Shown here: positions 31,595 to 40,593 of the stretch, piece by piece
How the letters are laid out: every line of letters starts with the position of its first letter
Position numbering within the stretch: the stretch's first letter is position 1
NCBI RefSeq assembly: GCF_024708915.1
Contig: NZ_JANJXQ010000133.1
Span: 11,007 to 75,006 of the forward strand
Length of the DNA: 64,000 bases
Direction of reading: 5' to 3'
Source: Thiobacillus sp.
GTDB taxonomy: Bacteria > Pseudomonadota > Gammaproteobacteria > Burkholderiales > Thiobacillaceae
Program-made: the position numbers and the translations under genes
Notes under the pieces: model-generated
The model's database searches: none
Seen by the model: only the letters and a program-made list of their open reading frames with translations
What the model was told of the DNA's origin: nothing

Positions 31595-33943
31595 ATGGCC
31601 AACGATTTCGATCTGACTCCCGATCCCCGTGTTCTTCAGATTCTTGGCGAGATTAATCTCGACCAATGGAAGTGTCTGGCGGAACTGATTGACAACGGTG
31701 TGGATGCCTTCATCAATTCGAATCGCGCAGGAGAGCCAGTTGACTCGCCGTGCGTGTCGATCAGTTTGCCCACACAGGATCGGGCCGATGCCGCTGTGGC
31801 AATCCGGGACAACGGTCCCGGTATGACGATCGAACAGTTGGAGAGGGCTGTCCGGGCCGGTTGGAGCGGAAACAATCCGTTGGACAACCTTGGCCTTTTC
31901 GGCATGGGTTTCAATATCGCCACCGCGCGCCTGGGCATGGTCACCGAGGTTTATGCGACGCGCGCGGGAGATCAGGAATGGACGGGCTTGCGGATCGACC
32001 TCAATGAGTTGCGTCGCACTCGGAGTTATCACACGCCACGCCTCACCAGGCCGAAGCCCGATCCTTCAGCGCACGGGACGGAAATCAAGATTCTCCAGCT
32101 CAAAGCGGATCAGCGTCTGTACTTTTCGAAGAACGCCAATCATCAAAAGATTCGTAGGCAGTTGGCGCGTGTCTATGCGCCACTGCTCCTTTCCAAGGAG
32201 AACTCGTTCACCCTGCAACTCAATGGCCAGAACGTTCAGGCGAAGCGCCCATGTCACTGGGACCCGGACCGGTCCGTGCAAGGGAGCGATGGGAAGCCGG
32301 TCCACGCCGTGGAAAGTTTCGATTACGCGCTCCCTTCACGCCACTATTGTTTGACCTGCATGATCTCCTTTTCAGGGCAACAAGGCTGCCCGACCGGCGG
32401 CCCGGACTGCAAGACAATCGAGGTCAAGCGTCGGCTGCATGGTTGGGTGGGGTTGCAGCGTTACATGCACGAGGAGGACTTTGGCATAGACATCGTTCGG
32501 AACGGACGGGTCATCGAAGTCCAGAACAAGGATTTGTTTGTATGGACCGGAGGCGAGAGACCCGAACGCGAATATCCGATCGACGATCAGCGCAATAGAG
32601 GACGATTTATCGGCGAGGTGCATCTAGACCATTGTCGGGTGAGTTACACCAAGGACCGGTTCGAACGTGATGACACGTCCTGGGCGGAAATGGTGAACCT
32701 AATCCGCGGGGATGGGCCATTGCAGCCTCAGAAAGCTCGCGCCTTGGGGTACGAGCCCCCGGATGCGCCATTGTATCGTCTATTCCAAGCTTTCCGCCGA
32801 AGCAGCCCCCAGGGCAAGACTGGGCGTTGGTCTCGGATTCTCGCTGTCAAGAACAACGAACGCGCCATGGAAATGGCCGACTTGTTCTACAAGGGCGATC
32901 CAGAACACCAAACGGACGAGAAGTGGTACGCGCTGGTGGAGGAGGAGGATCGTGGAATTGTGGGCGCAACTCCGATCGCCACCGGGCCGGGCTCGGCGGC
33001 ACCGGCGGCTCCCGATGGCTTTCTCGACGAGGGTGATTCGGCATCGGAAACGGGTGGCACGGACAACAAGATACTCGAACCGGCGAGTGGTACGGATAAG
33101 ACGGAAACAGTTGTGGTTCCGGTTCGCCAGAAGTTGCATGAACTGTCCCGTGTGTACAAGCATCCTTTGCTCAAGGTCGAATTCACGGTTGAGGCGTTCG
33201 TGGTGACCGCGAACGATCCGGATCTGCCGCGCAAGTCGCCCTGGATTCTGAAAATCGAGGATCCGGGCACACGCACATTCCTGTTTCTCTTCGATCCCGA
33301 TCATCCGGTGTTTCGTTCCGTCACGATGACACCAATGGACGCGGTTCTTTGCGAACTCGCGTTCAAGACTTATGAGTTCCTTCGAGACACGAGTCCCGAC
33401 TCGGCGGTATTCGCCACCATTCTCGCGGATTTCCGTGGCGAGTACGCCGATGACACAAAACTTGATCCGAAAAGCATCATTGCGTTCGCCGACGCGGCGC
33501 TTAGGGAAATCGCCCAATCCATTGGACCCATTGGCGACATAAGCGTGTTTGGTTCGTTGTTCGGGGGATTGCCACAACCCGCGCAGGACAGAATTCGTCG
33601 CAAGCTGGCGTCGACGGGTATATCGAGCGTGCAGGCGGTGATCGACTCCGGCGAGTTCCTCGCATATGCCGAAGCCGCCGATATTCGGTCCTTTGTGCGT
33701 CAGCACCCGGGGTTGTTTTTCGATGGCAAGTTCTGGGCGCAGCCCTATGCGAGCTTGGATTACGGTGATGAGAAAGTTAACGCGGAAGCTCGTGACCGGG
33801 TGATCGAACGATACGACGCATATTTGGCGGATGCTGTTTGGTTGGCTTCACAGAGCCCACGCGATCTTGATCGATGCGATCGGGACGAGTTGATCCGCGC
33901 GACTCTCTCCGTCCGCATTCTTGGGTCGGACGGAAACATGTGA
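31595..33943 (+). CDS. GHKL (MORC/MutL-type) ATPase of the methyltransferase-linked defence operon
   Basis: A 782-residue protein with a GHKL ATP-binding fold. The N-box is LAELIDNGVDAF (Glu30, Asn34), then AIRDNGPGM (Asp72) and LGLFGMGFNIATARLG (glycines 100-105). A transducer-like domain follows, and the C-terminal half is of unknown type. GHKL ATPases next to Dcm-like methyltransferases, Vsr and helicase-nucleases were described by Aravind and co-workers as restriction-linked relatives of eukaryotic MORC proteins. It probably works as an ATP-driven clamp with the helicase encoded next. Confidence 0.88.
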   Translation: MANDFDLTPDPRVLQILGEINLDQWKCLAELIDNGVDAFINSNRAGEPVDSPCVSISLPTQDRADAAVAIRDNGPGMTIEQLERAVRAGWSGNNPLDNLGLFGMGFNIATARLGMVTEVYATRAGDQEWTGLRIDLNELRRTRSYHTPRLTRPKPDPSAHGTEIKILQLKADQRLYFSKNANHQKIRRQLARVYAPLLLSKENSFTLQLNGQNVQAKRPCHWDPDRSVQGSDGKPVHAVESFDYALPSRHYCLTCMISFSGQQGCPTGGPDCKTIEVKRRLHGWVGLQRYMHEEDFGIDIVRNGRVIEVQNKDLFVWTGGERPEREYPIDDQRNRGRFIGEVHLDHCRVSYTKDRFERDDTSWAEMVNLIRGDGPLQPQKARALGYEPPDAPLYRLFQAFRRSSPQGKTGRWSRILAVKNNERAMEMADLFYKGDPEHQTDEKWYALVEEEDRGIVGATPIATGPGSAAPAAPDGFLDEGDSASETGGTDNKILEPASGTDKTETVVVPVRQKLHELSRVYKHPLLKVEFTVEAFVVTANDPDLPRKSPWILKIEDPGTRTFLFLFDPDHPVFRSVTMTPMDAVLCELAFKTYEFLRDTSPDSAVFATILADFRGEYADDTKLDPKSIIAFADAALREIAQSIGPIGDISVFGSLFGGLPQPAQDRIRRKLASTGISSVQAVIDSGEFLAYAEAADIRSFVRQHPGLFFDGKFWAQPYASLDYGDEKVNAEARDRVIERYDAYLADAVWLASQSPRDLDRCDRDELIRATLSVRILGSDGNM

Positions 33944-33944
33944 C

Positions 33945-35621
33945 ATGGAGGGCTACTTCCTCGATTCGCGACGGCTCCTTAATGGTTCCTGGCGCGCCTT
34001 TGAGCGTGATGTCGCTCGACTTCTGGTGCAGAACGCCTTTGAGGATGTTCGCATCGTCGGCGGGTCGGGGGACCGTGGCGCCGATGTTCTGGGAGTTAAG
34101 AATGGGCAGCTCTGGGTTATCCAGTGCAAGTTCACCAGTGATAGCTATCCCGACCCCCATGCGGTTGACGAAGTGGTCGAGGCGTCACGTTACTATGAGG
34201 CGGATAGGCTGGCGATAGCGACATCCCGCGCTTTCGGGCCAGCGCTGAACACGGCGATTGACCGATGGGGGCGTCTTGGCATCCGTATTGATCCGCTGCC
34301 GCCCGGCACGCTGATCGAAATGATGCGACGCAGCCCGGAGTACCCGAGGGCTCGGCGCGATCTGCGCGATTACCAGGATGATTGTGTTCAGCGTCTTGGT
34401 GCCGCGCTTCGGGAAACAGGACGGGGGCAACTGGTTCTCGCCACCGGCTTGGGGAAGACGGTGGTGATGGCCGAGACAACGGCGCAGCTCCTTCGAGATG
34501 GCGTAATCGATTCTGGGCGGATATTGGTACTTGCCGACAAACGCGAACTGGTCGAACAACTTCAGCGTGAATTTTGGCAACAATTACCGAAAAGCATCCC
34601 CAGCCATCTTCTGGTGGGCGGCGAACAACCGACATTCTGGGATGGCATCACATTCGCGACGGTTCAGAGCGTTCTACCGCGGCTGGGGACGTTGCCTCAG
34701 TTTGGCCTCGTATGGGTGGACGAGGCTCATCATATTGGCTCGGAAAGCTTCCGTCGCGTGATTGACGATCTTGCAGCTCCCATGGTGGGAGGTGCCACGG
34801 CTACGCCATGGCGGGGCGATCGCTTCGATATCGACACTATTCTAGGACAACCCGTTGCGAAAATCGGCATCGACGAGGGGCTGCGTCGAGGTTTCCTTTG
34901 CGAGGCGGACTACCGTCTGCTGGCGGACAACATCGATTGGGAGTTCGTTCGAACGCAGTCGAGGCATGAATATTCACTCAAGGAATTGAACACTCGTCTG
35001 TTGATCCCGACCCGCGACGAGGAGGCCGCGCGTGTCATCGCGGACACCTTCAAGACCGAGGAGCGCCGCAGTGTCATTGTGTTTTGCGCGGGTGTTGAAC
35101 ACGCGAAAACCTTCGCCGCGATGTTGCGCCTGTATGGATTCAAGTCCGCGTTCATAACCGGGGAGATGGAGCCCCGTGAGCGGGAAAAGACCATGGCCGG
35201 CTTGCGGCGCGGGATCATCAATGCGGTGACGACTGTCGACATTTTTAACGAGGGTGTGGACGTGCCGGATGTGGACATGCTGGCGTTCATGCGAGTCACC
35301 CACAGCCGACGCATTTTCGTTCAGCAGCTTGGTCGAGGCTTGCGTTTGGCGCCGAACAAGAAAAAGGTTGTCGTGCTCGACTTTGTAAGCGATTTACGCC
35401 GAATTTCCGAGGTCATTGATCTCCAGAAGTCAATCACGGGAGATGTGGAGCGACTCGATCTGGTGGAGCGGGTGGTTCAGTTTTCCGACCAAGGTGCCGG
35501 CCACTTCATGTTCGAGTGGCTCCTGGATCAAGCGGACCTTTTCAATCGAGAGGGGGACGCGAAATTGGAACTGCCAGAGTTCAACTTTCCCATGCCTGTC
35601 CCACCAGGAGCGGTCCAATGA
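33945..35621 (+). CDS. Mrr-type nuclease fused to SF2 helicase
   Basis: A 558-residue fusion. Residues 15-110 are an Mrr/PD-(D/E)XK nuclease: GSGDRGADVLG (Asp47) and VIQCKF (Gln60, Lys62). Residues 140-520 are a superfamily 2 helicase with LVLATGLGKTVVMAE (Walker A), VWVDEAHHIG (DEAH), ATATPW and FVQQLGRGLRLAP (motif VI). It is the obvious DNA-cutting and translocating arm of the operon. It starts one base after the ATPase gene stop and overlaps the next gene by ATGA. Confidence 0.92.
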   Translation: MEGYFLDSRRLLNGSWRAFERDVARLLVQNAFEDVRIVGGSGDRGADVLGVKNGQLWVIQCKFTSDSYPDPHAVDEVVEASRYYEADRLAIATSRAFGPALNTAIDRWGRLGIRIDPLPPGTLIEMMRRSPEYPRARRDLRDYQDDCVQRLGAALRETGRGQLVLATGLGKTVVMAETTAQLLRDGVIDSGRILVLADKRELVEQLQREFWQQLPKSIPSHLLVGGEQPTFWDGITFATVQSVLPRLGTLPQFGLVWVDEAHHIGSESFRRVIDDLAAPMVGGATATPWRGDRFDIDTILGQPVAKIGIDEGLRRGFLCEADYRLLADNIDWEFVRTQSRHEYSLKELNTRLLIPTRDEEAARVIADTFKTEERRSVIVFCAGVEHAKTFAAMLRLYGFKSAFITGEMEPREREKTMAGLRRGIINAVTTVDIFNEGVDVPDVDMLAFMRVTHSRRIFVQQLGRGLRLAPNKKKVVVLDFVSDLRRISEVIDLQKSITGDVERLDLVERVVQFSDQGAGHFMFEWLLDQADLFNREGDAKLELPEFNFPMPVPPGAVQ

Positions 35622-36154
35622 GCGCGGCGCTGCCAACCGATATCAGGGATCGTATTCGTCAGAAAATCTGGGCCAAGGCGGATGAGCTGGACTGGCCCAG
35701 AATTTCGGACGTCGAGCGCACCACCTGGTATGAGAACTGGACAAAGGACAAGGATGTGGGCGGAGTCCTTTCCCATTTCATGGATGCGAGGAAAGTCCGT
35801 GTGTACATTAAGGATTCGCTGCTCAAACCGTATCTCAGATCCCGATTGCAGGATGGCTGGGGGCGAGTGCTGCTCGCCATAGGCATGGAGCAAGGCGACG
35901 CGTCCTCCACTAAGTCCTACGATAAGCCGCATGGCCGTCAGCTTCCCGATGGCCGGATCATCTGCTGGGGTAACAGCAGGGAATGGAAATCGATCCTCAT
36001 ATCGGTCTTTGAGCGCGCGTATCGGATCGAGGCGGGAATTCCGTACGCCGTAGTATTGATGGAAACCGGGAATACCACGAATGCGGGAATGCGCGAAATG
36101 ATATTGGATGCTAGCCAAAGGTTGGGGGTGCGCCACCTCGCCTGGATTGACTGA
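35618..36154 (+). CDS. Unrecognised 178-residue protein of the defence operon
   Basis: Not assigned to a family. The 178-residue protein starts by ATGA overlap with the helicase gene. It is mainly alpha/beta in pattern, without signal or membrane segments. Notable runs are WKSILISVFERAYRIEAGIP, YAVVLMETG and DASQRLGVRHLAWID, which look like a Rossmann- or nuclease-like core. Its fixed place between helicase and HNH genes suggests a system component (adaptor or inhibitor). Confidence 0.75.
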   Translation: MSAALPTDIRDRIRQKIWAKADELDWPRISDVERTTWYENWTKDKDVGGVLSHFMDARKVRVYIKDSLLKPYLRSRLQDGWGRVLLAIGMEQGDASSTKSYDKPHGRQLPDGRIICWGNSREWKSILISVFERAYRIEAGIPYAVVLMETGNTTNAGMREMILDASQRLGVRHLAWID

Positions 36155-36170
36155 CAACATCCGGTGGTAC

Positions 36171-36875
36171 ATGCGGCAACTTCATGACGATGGCGCGGAT
36201 GATCGCAACAAGGGCTTCTGTGTCCATTGCGGCGCGGCCGGGGAGACTCGCGATCACTGCCCGTCAAGGGTCTTTCTGGACGAACCATTTCCGGAAAATT
36301 TGCCACATAGCCCGGCCTGCCTTGGATGCAATAGCAGTGCATCCAAGGATGAGGAATACCTGGCATGTTTGCTTGAGTGCGTCATGGTTGGCGACGTGAT
36401 TCCATCGATGGTTCATCGCGAGAAAATCGCGAATTGTCTTCGCCGTAGTCCGGCCCTGGTTGAATCCTTACGGCAAGCGCGGAACGAGCTTAACGGGCAA
36501 GTCCGCTGGACTTATGACGACCATCGTGTTCGCGCTGTGATTATGAAATTGGCGCGCGGACATGTCGCGTATGAACTCAGCGAGCCTCGAATTGATGAAC
36601 CATCATCGATATGGTTCAAGCCGCTTTGTGAAATGAGCGACAAGGAATGTGAGTTTTTCGAGCATGGTGAAGATGGTGTGTCTCACGCGATTTGGCCCGA
36701 GGTGGGAAGTCGAGCCATGCAGCGAATCCTTGTTACCGGTATTGGTGTCGCGGTCGAAGACGAGTGGCTCCTTGTTCAAGCAGGACGTTACCGATATCAA
36801 GTATCTTGGGGTGGCCAGGCGAAAGTGAAAATTGTTATTCGGGAGTATTTGGCCTGTGAAGTGACCTGGGAATAA
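36171..36875 (+). CDS. HNH-like zinc-ribbon nuclease candidate
   Basis: A 234-residue protein whose first 60 residues hold CVHCGAAGETRDHCPSRVFL and ACLGCNSSASKDEEYLACLL. Two CxxC pairs flank an RDHCPSR histidine and an Asn-Ser-Ser end, the layout of a degenerate HNH/His-Me nuclease. The rest is unknown. The ATG at 36171 (GGTGG before it) is preferred to an upstream one at 36108 that would overlap the previous gene. It is last in the RHH-Vsr-methyltransferase-GHKL-helicase operon. Confidence 0.75.
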   Translation: MRQLHDDGADDRNKGFCVHCGAAGETRDHCPSRVFLDEPFPENLPHSPACLGCNSSASKDEEYLACLLECVMVGDVIPSMVHREKIANCLRRSPALVESLRQARNELNGQVRWTYDDHRVRAVIMKLARGHVAYELSEPRIDEPSSIWFKPLCEMSDKECEFFEHGEDGVSHAIWPEVGSRAMQRILVTGIGVAVEDEWLLVQAGRYRYQVSWGGQAKVKIVIREYLACEVTWE

Positions 36876-36931
36876 ACGATCAGTGAGGGGAAGCCGATTC
36901 AGACCGTGGTTGCCGTGGTCGTGCCTAGAAT

Positions 36932-36997
36932 TTCGCTGTACAGCGAATATTGCCTTTCCGTCGAATATTCGGTATTGTGGCCATATTCGCTGTACAG
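36932..36997. promoter_or_regulatory. AbiEi operator candidates: 16-bp palindrome and half copy
   Basis: TTCGCTGTACAGCGAA (36932-36947) is a perfect 16-bp palindrome. TTCGCTGTACAG recurs at 36986-36997, exactly 54 bp later, just upstream of the AbiEi start at 37013. AbiEi antitoxins are known to repress their own promoter by binding inverted repeats, so these are likely operators for the whole following operon. Confidence 0.65.
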
Positions 36998-37012
36998 AAA
37001 ATAACCATAACC

Positions 37013-38092
37013 ATGATCGAATCATCCGCTGCCGAACAAGCCATGATTGAGCAGTTCCTGGAATCGCTCCGGGAGCTGCCGGACGCGCATGCCGAGTTGG
37101 ATTCACTGGAACCCGCTGTGCAGGCCGCCGACCGACTCGACGCCAAGATCGATCTGCACGTCGCCGGCAAGTCGATCGTCTTGCTGGTCGAAGTAAAGAA
37201 GACGGTTTACCCCCGAGATGTGCGCCAGGTGTTGTGGCAATTCAAGTCGCTGCACCACGGCCAATATGCCGACGCACAGTACCTGCTCATTGCCGAATCC
37301 CTTTCGCCTGGAGCGAAGGAACTGCTCAGGGCCGAGCGTATCGGCTATTACGACAGCGGCGGAAGCCTATTCTTACCGGCCTCTGGCGCCTTCGTCTTCA
37401 TCGACAAGCCGCCTCCGAAGACCTTGGAAAAGTCGGTGCGGTCGTTGTTTTCGGGGCGGCGCGCCCAAGTGCTGCATGCGCTTTTGATCAATCACGAGGA
37501 ATGGTTCGGTGTCACCGAGGTGGCCGAGCAGGCGCAGGTGGCGCCGTCAACCGCTTCCGATGTGCTGGGCGAGCTGGAGCGGTTCGACTGGCTGGTGTCG
37601 CGTGGGCAGGGGCCGAGCAAGGAACGCCATCTGCGTGAACCCGGTGCATTGCTCGACGCCTGGGCCAAGCAGCTTGCCACGCAGCGTGTACCGGCACTGC
37701 GTCGCTACTATGTGCCCGGCCTGAAGTTCGATGCCCTGATCGAGCGGCTCGGCCAGGTCTTCGATGCGTATCAGGTCAGTTACGCTGTGAGCCACGAAGC
37801 CGCCGCACAGCGCTATGCCCCTTTCCTATCCGGTATCTCGCAGGTGCGGACCCGGCTGCTGCCCGGCGCTGGCGCCGACACGGCGATGGCCGAACTGGAC
37901 GCGCGCGTCGTCAACGAAGGGGCGAACCTCGCGGTCATCGAAACGAAGACGGCGGGAGAACTGTTGTTCCGGCAGCAAGTCGGCGGTGTTTGGCTGGCGA
38001 GCCCTATTCAGGTCTATCTCGATTTGTTGCGCGGCGAGGGCCGGGCCAAAGAGATGGCGGAGCACCTGCGTCGAGAAAGGATCGGTTTCTAA
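37013..38092 (+). CDS. AbiEi-family antitoxin/regulator (type IV TA), long form
   Basis: A 359-residue protein. The N-terminal third has a nuclease-like sheet (LDAKIDLHVAGKSIVLLVEV KK). A winged helix follows (WFGVTEVAEQAQVAPSTASD VLGEL, about residues 165-190), then a large C-terminal domain of AbiEi_3 or related type. Its stop overlaps the AbiEii start (TAATG). AbiEi blocks the nucleotidyltransferase toxin and represses the promoter; palindromes lie just upstream. The longer frame from 36950 would run through the operators and is rejected. It heads an eight-gene operon ending in qatD. Confidence 0.8.
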   Translation: MIESSAAEQAMIEQFLESLRELPDAHAELDSLEPAVQAADRLDAKIDLHVAGKSIVLLVEVKKTVYPRDVRQVLWQFKSLHHGQYADAQYLLIAESLSPGAKELLRAERIGYYDSGGSLFLPASGAFVFIDKPPPKTLEKSVRSLFSGRRAQVLHALLINHEEWFGVTEVAEQAQVAPSTASDVLGELERFDWLVSRGQGPSKERHLREPGALLDAWAKQLATQRVPALRRYYVPGLKFDALIERLGQVFDAYQVSYAVSHEAAAQRYAPFLSGISQVRTRLLPGAGADTAMAELDARVVNEGANLAVIETKTAGELLFRQQVGGVWLASPIQVYLDLLRGEGRAKEMAEHLRRERIGF

Positions 38093-38988
38093 TGGCCAAA
38101 CCCGCAACGCTCGATGGCTACAGCGACCAGTACACGCTCGACTGCGAACGCGTTCTCGTGACGCTGCTGCGCGGGCTCGGGCCATGGAAGGACTCCGTCT
38201 ACCTAGTCGGCGGTCTCACTCCGAGGTACTTGGTCGCGGCCAGGCCGCCGGTGGTGCCGGCACATGCGGGCACGCTCGATGTCGACATCGTGATTGACCT
38301 GCAAATCCTGGCCGATACCGAGGCTTATCACACGCTTGAGGACAACCTCAAGAAGATGGGCTTCGAACGGGCAGAAAACAGCGCTGGGACAAAGCTCTCC
38401 TGGCGTTGGCAAACCCGCACGGAACACGGTGCGCTGATGGTGCTGGAACTGCTGGCGGATGCGCCGGACATCGCCGGCGGCAGGGTACAGCCGTTGCCGA
38501 CCGAAGGCACGATTTCGGCACTGAACATCCCTCATTCGTCCATCGTCTTCGACCTTCACCAAGTCACCGAGATCCAGGCCGAACTGCTCGGCGGCAACGG
38601 CATTGTCACGGAGCAGATCAAGCATGCCAACCTGGTCAGCTTCACCTGCCTGAAGTCGTTCGCGTTCGACCAGCGCTTCGAGCGCAAGGACGCGCACGAC
38701 CTGATCTATTGCATTGAACATGCGCCCGAGGGGGCGGAAGCCGTCGCCGAGGCCTTCCGCAAGGAGCTAGCAGGCAAGCACGGCGACGTGGTCAATGCTT
38801 CTCTGTCAATCTTGCGCGACCGTTTCGCCCAGGACGAAAAGACCGAGGGTTACCGCAAGGATGGCCCTGTGTCTGTCGCCAAGTTCGAGCTTGGCGAGGG
38901 CGACGAACCCGAACTGCGCGAGGCGAGGGCGTTACGCCAGCGCCAGGCCAGCGATGTGATCGAGCAACTCCTTGGCCGGATCGCATGA
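38092..38988 (+). CDS. AbiEii-type nucleotidyltransferase toxin
   Basis: A 298-residue nucleotidyltransferase-fold protein. VYLVGGLTPRYL (Gly-Gly, 37-48) and GTLDVDIVIDL (Asp63, Asp65) form the DNA polymerase beta-like active site. A helical C-terminal half (DQRFERKDAHDLIYCIEHAP) follows. AbiEii relatives modify tRNA or other targets and arrest growth when the antitoxin fails. It is coupled to the AbiEi gene (TAATG) and lies 18 bp before a nuclease gene. Confidence 0.82.
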   Translation: MAKPATLDGYSDQYTLDCERVLVTLLRGLGPWKDSVYLVGGLTPRYLVAARPPVVPAHAGTLDVDIVIDLQILADTEAYHTLEDNLKKMGFERAENSAGTKLSWRWQTRTEHGALMVLELLADAPDIAGGRVQPLPTEGTISALNIPHSSIVFDLHQVTEIQAELLGGNGIVTEQIKHANLVSFTCLKSFAFDQRFERKDAHDLIYCIEHAPEGAEAVAEAFRKELAGKHGDVVNASLSILRDRFAQDEKTEGYRKDGPVSVAKFELGEGDEPELREARALRQRQASDVIEQLLGRIA

Positions 38989-39006
38989 CAGGGCAGGTGG
39001 CATGAC

Positions 39007-39924
39007 ATGAGTTTTCCGGCGGACATCAAGGGGTGCATGAAGGACTGCATCTTGTCGCTGTTCTGGCCGCGCAAGGACATTGTCGGCTTCTTCGAGAAGC
39101 ACGGATGCACCAAAGCCGAAGTTGGTAGGCTGCAGATCGAAGGCGAGAACGGGCTCAAGCGCCATGAAATCGTCGATGCGCTATTCGAAACGCTGGCGGC
39201 GCGTGCCGACAACGGGTTGGGACCGTTCCGCGCCATGCTGCAAGCGCTGCTGAATTGGTCGCATTTCGACCCGTACTACTTCGACAAGCTCCGCAAGCTG
39301 GATCGAGCATCAGCATCCAGGAACCTCGATCACCTGCGTCAGCTACAGGAGATTCGTGACGCGAGGATCAAGACCGATCGCGAACGACGTGCTGCCCAGG
39401 AGACAGAGCGCCAACAGGCCACAGCGTCACTGGATGAGCTGCGTGCCGAATATCTCGATCTGCTCGCCAACAAGACTTCGCGCCAGCAGCGCGGCTATGC
39501 GCTGGAACGCATTCTCTGCGAGCTCGCCCGTCTCTCGCGGCTGGAGACCACGGAGGCGTTTCGCGTGAATGGTGAACAGGTCGACGGCGCGGTGAAATTC
39601 GAGGGAGAGCATTACCTCATCGAAGCCAAGTGGCAGGAAAAATCCGCGAGTAATGAACCGGTCTATCAGTTCGCGGGCAAGGTGGCTGGCAAGCTGTATG
39701 GACGTGGCTTGTTCGTTTCCGTGAATGGCTTCAGTCCAGAAGTCATTCGCAGCCTTGTAATGGGCAAAGAGATTCAGACGCTCTTCGTCGATGGCGAGGA
39801 CTTGATCCTAGTGCTGGAAGAACAGCTGACCTTGCGCGACATGATCGACCGAAAGGTCAAGGCCGCGCAAACCAAAGGGCTCATCTACGTGCATCCGATT
39901 TCCGGTGCGGAGAAGAAAATCTAG
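39007..39924 (+). CDS. PD-(D/E)XK restriction endonuclease-like protein
   Basis: A 305-residue protein. Residues 1-155 are helical, with a coiled-coil stretch at 105-150. Residues 160-280 form an Mrr-like nuclease: GYALERIL (Glu167), VNGEQVDGAVKFEG (Asp193) and HYLIEAKWQEK (Glu206, Lys208). It lies between AbiEii and the PGH-like gene (3-bp gap) in one operon with qatABCD, of which it is not a canonical part. Cleavage of invading DNA is the natural guess. Confidence 0.85.
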   Translation: MSFPADIKGCMKDCILSLFWPRKDIVGFFEKHGCTKAEVGRLQIEGENGLKRHEIVDALFETLAARADNGLGPFRAMLQALLNWSHFDPYYFDKLRKLDRASASRNLDHLRQLQEIRDARIKTDRERRAAQETERQQATASLDELRAEYLDLLANKTSRQQRGYALERILCELARLSRLETTEAFRVNGEQVDGAVKFEGEHYLIEAKWQEKSASNEPVYQFAGKVAGKLYGRGLFVSVNGFSPEVIRSLVMGKEIQTLFVDGEDLILVLEEQLTLRDMIDRKVKAAQTKGLIYVHPISGAEKKI

Positions 39925-39927
39925 AGA

Positions 39928-40593
39928 ATGACGAAGGCATACAATGCCATTCAAAAAATTGTCAGCGACCACAGGGTCTCCGGAATGAATGGCCTTGCCG
40001 ACAGCTATAGGGGCTTTGCCGATTTGGCCAATGCTCACGCCGAAGGCGCCGACTACAGGGTGCATATACGCCCGATCGTGAGCTCGTCGATCGCCGTCAT
40101 AGCGCCGCACGGAGGAAGGATCGAGCAGTACACGTCGGACATCGCGCGCGGCGTTGCCGGAGGAGATTTCAATCTCTATCTGTTCGAGGGAATCCGACAA
40201 GCCGGCAACTACGCCACGCTGCATCTGACCAGTCATCGATTTGATGAACCGCGTTGTTTGTCCCTCCTGTCCAAGTGCGACCACGTGGTAGCGATTCACG
40301 GATGCGGCGGCGATGACCAACGGGTGCTCCTCGGTGGGCTCGATGAGGCGTTGAAACCCGCAGTGGGGCAAGCGCTGGCCGCGCTGGGCGTCGAGGTCCG
40401 AAGCGATGGGCACCAGTTCTCGGCAACCGATCCTAAGAACATTTGCAATCGAGGACGCCGCGGTGTCGGCGTGCAGGTCGAGATGACAATGGGACTCAGA
40501 CGGCATGGGCCACGCGATGCGATATGCGCAGTCATCCGTTCGGTACTGTTGACGTTGCCGCACGAGCGCCAAAGAGGAGTGCAAAGTCAATGA
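39928..40593 (+). CDS. Poly-gamma-glutamate hydrolase-like (PghP family) protein coupled to qatA
   Basis: A 221-residue zinc-peptidase-like protein of the PF05908 type. SIAVIAPHGGRIEQYTSDIA (HGGxIE zinc motif), NLYLFEGIRQAGNYATLHLT SHRFDE (second His) and HVVAIHGCGGDD are the family signatures. Phage versions strip poly-gamma-glutamate capsules. Here the gene overlaps qatA by ATGA, so it is translated with a defence operon. That suggests cleavage of a gamma-glutamyl-like bond in a modified protein or nucleoside, which is inference. Confidence 0.82.
   Translation: MTKAYNAIQKIVSDHRVSGMNGLADSYRGFADLANAHAEGADYRVHIRPIVSSSIAVIAPHGGRIEQYTSDIARGVAGGDFNLYLFEGIRQAGNYATLHLTSHRFDEPRCLSLLSKCDHVVAIHGCGGDDQRVLLGGLDEALKPAVGQALAALGVEVRSDGHQFSATDPKNICNRGRRGVGVQVEMTMGLRRHGPRDAICAVIRSVLLTLPHERQRGVQSQ

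Noticed and set aside
36950..37012. Upstream start for AbiEi at 36950
   Set aside because: Would translate through the palindromic operator and adds residues without family match; ATG at 37013 fits.
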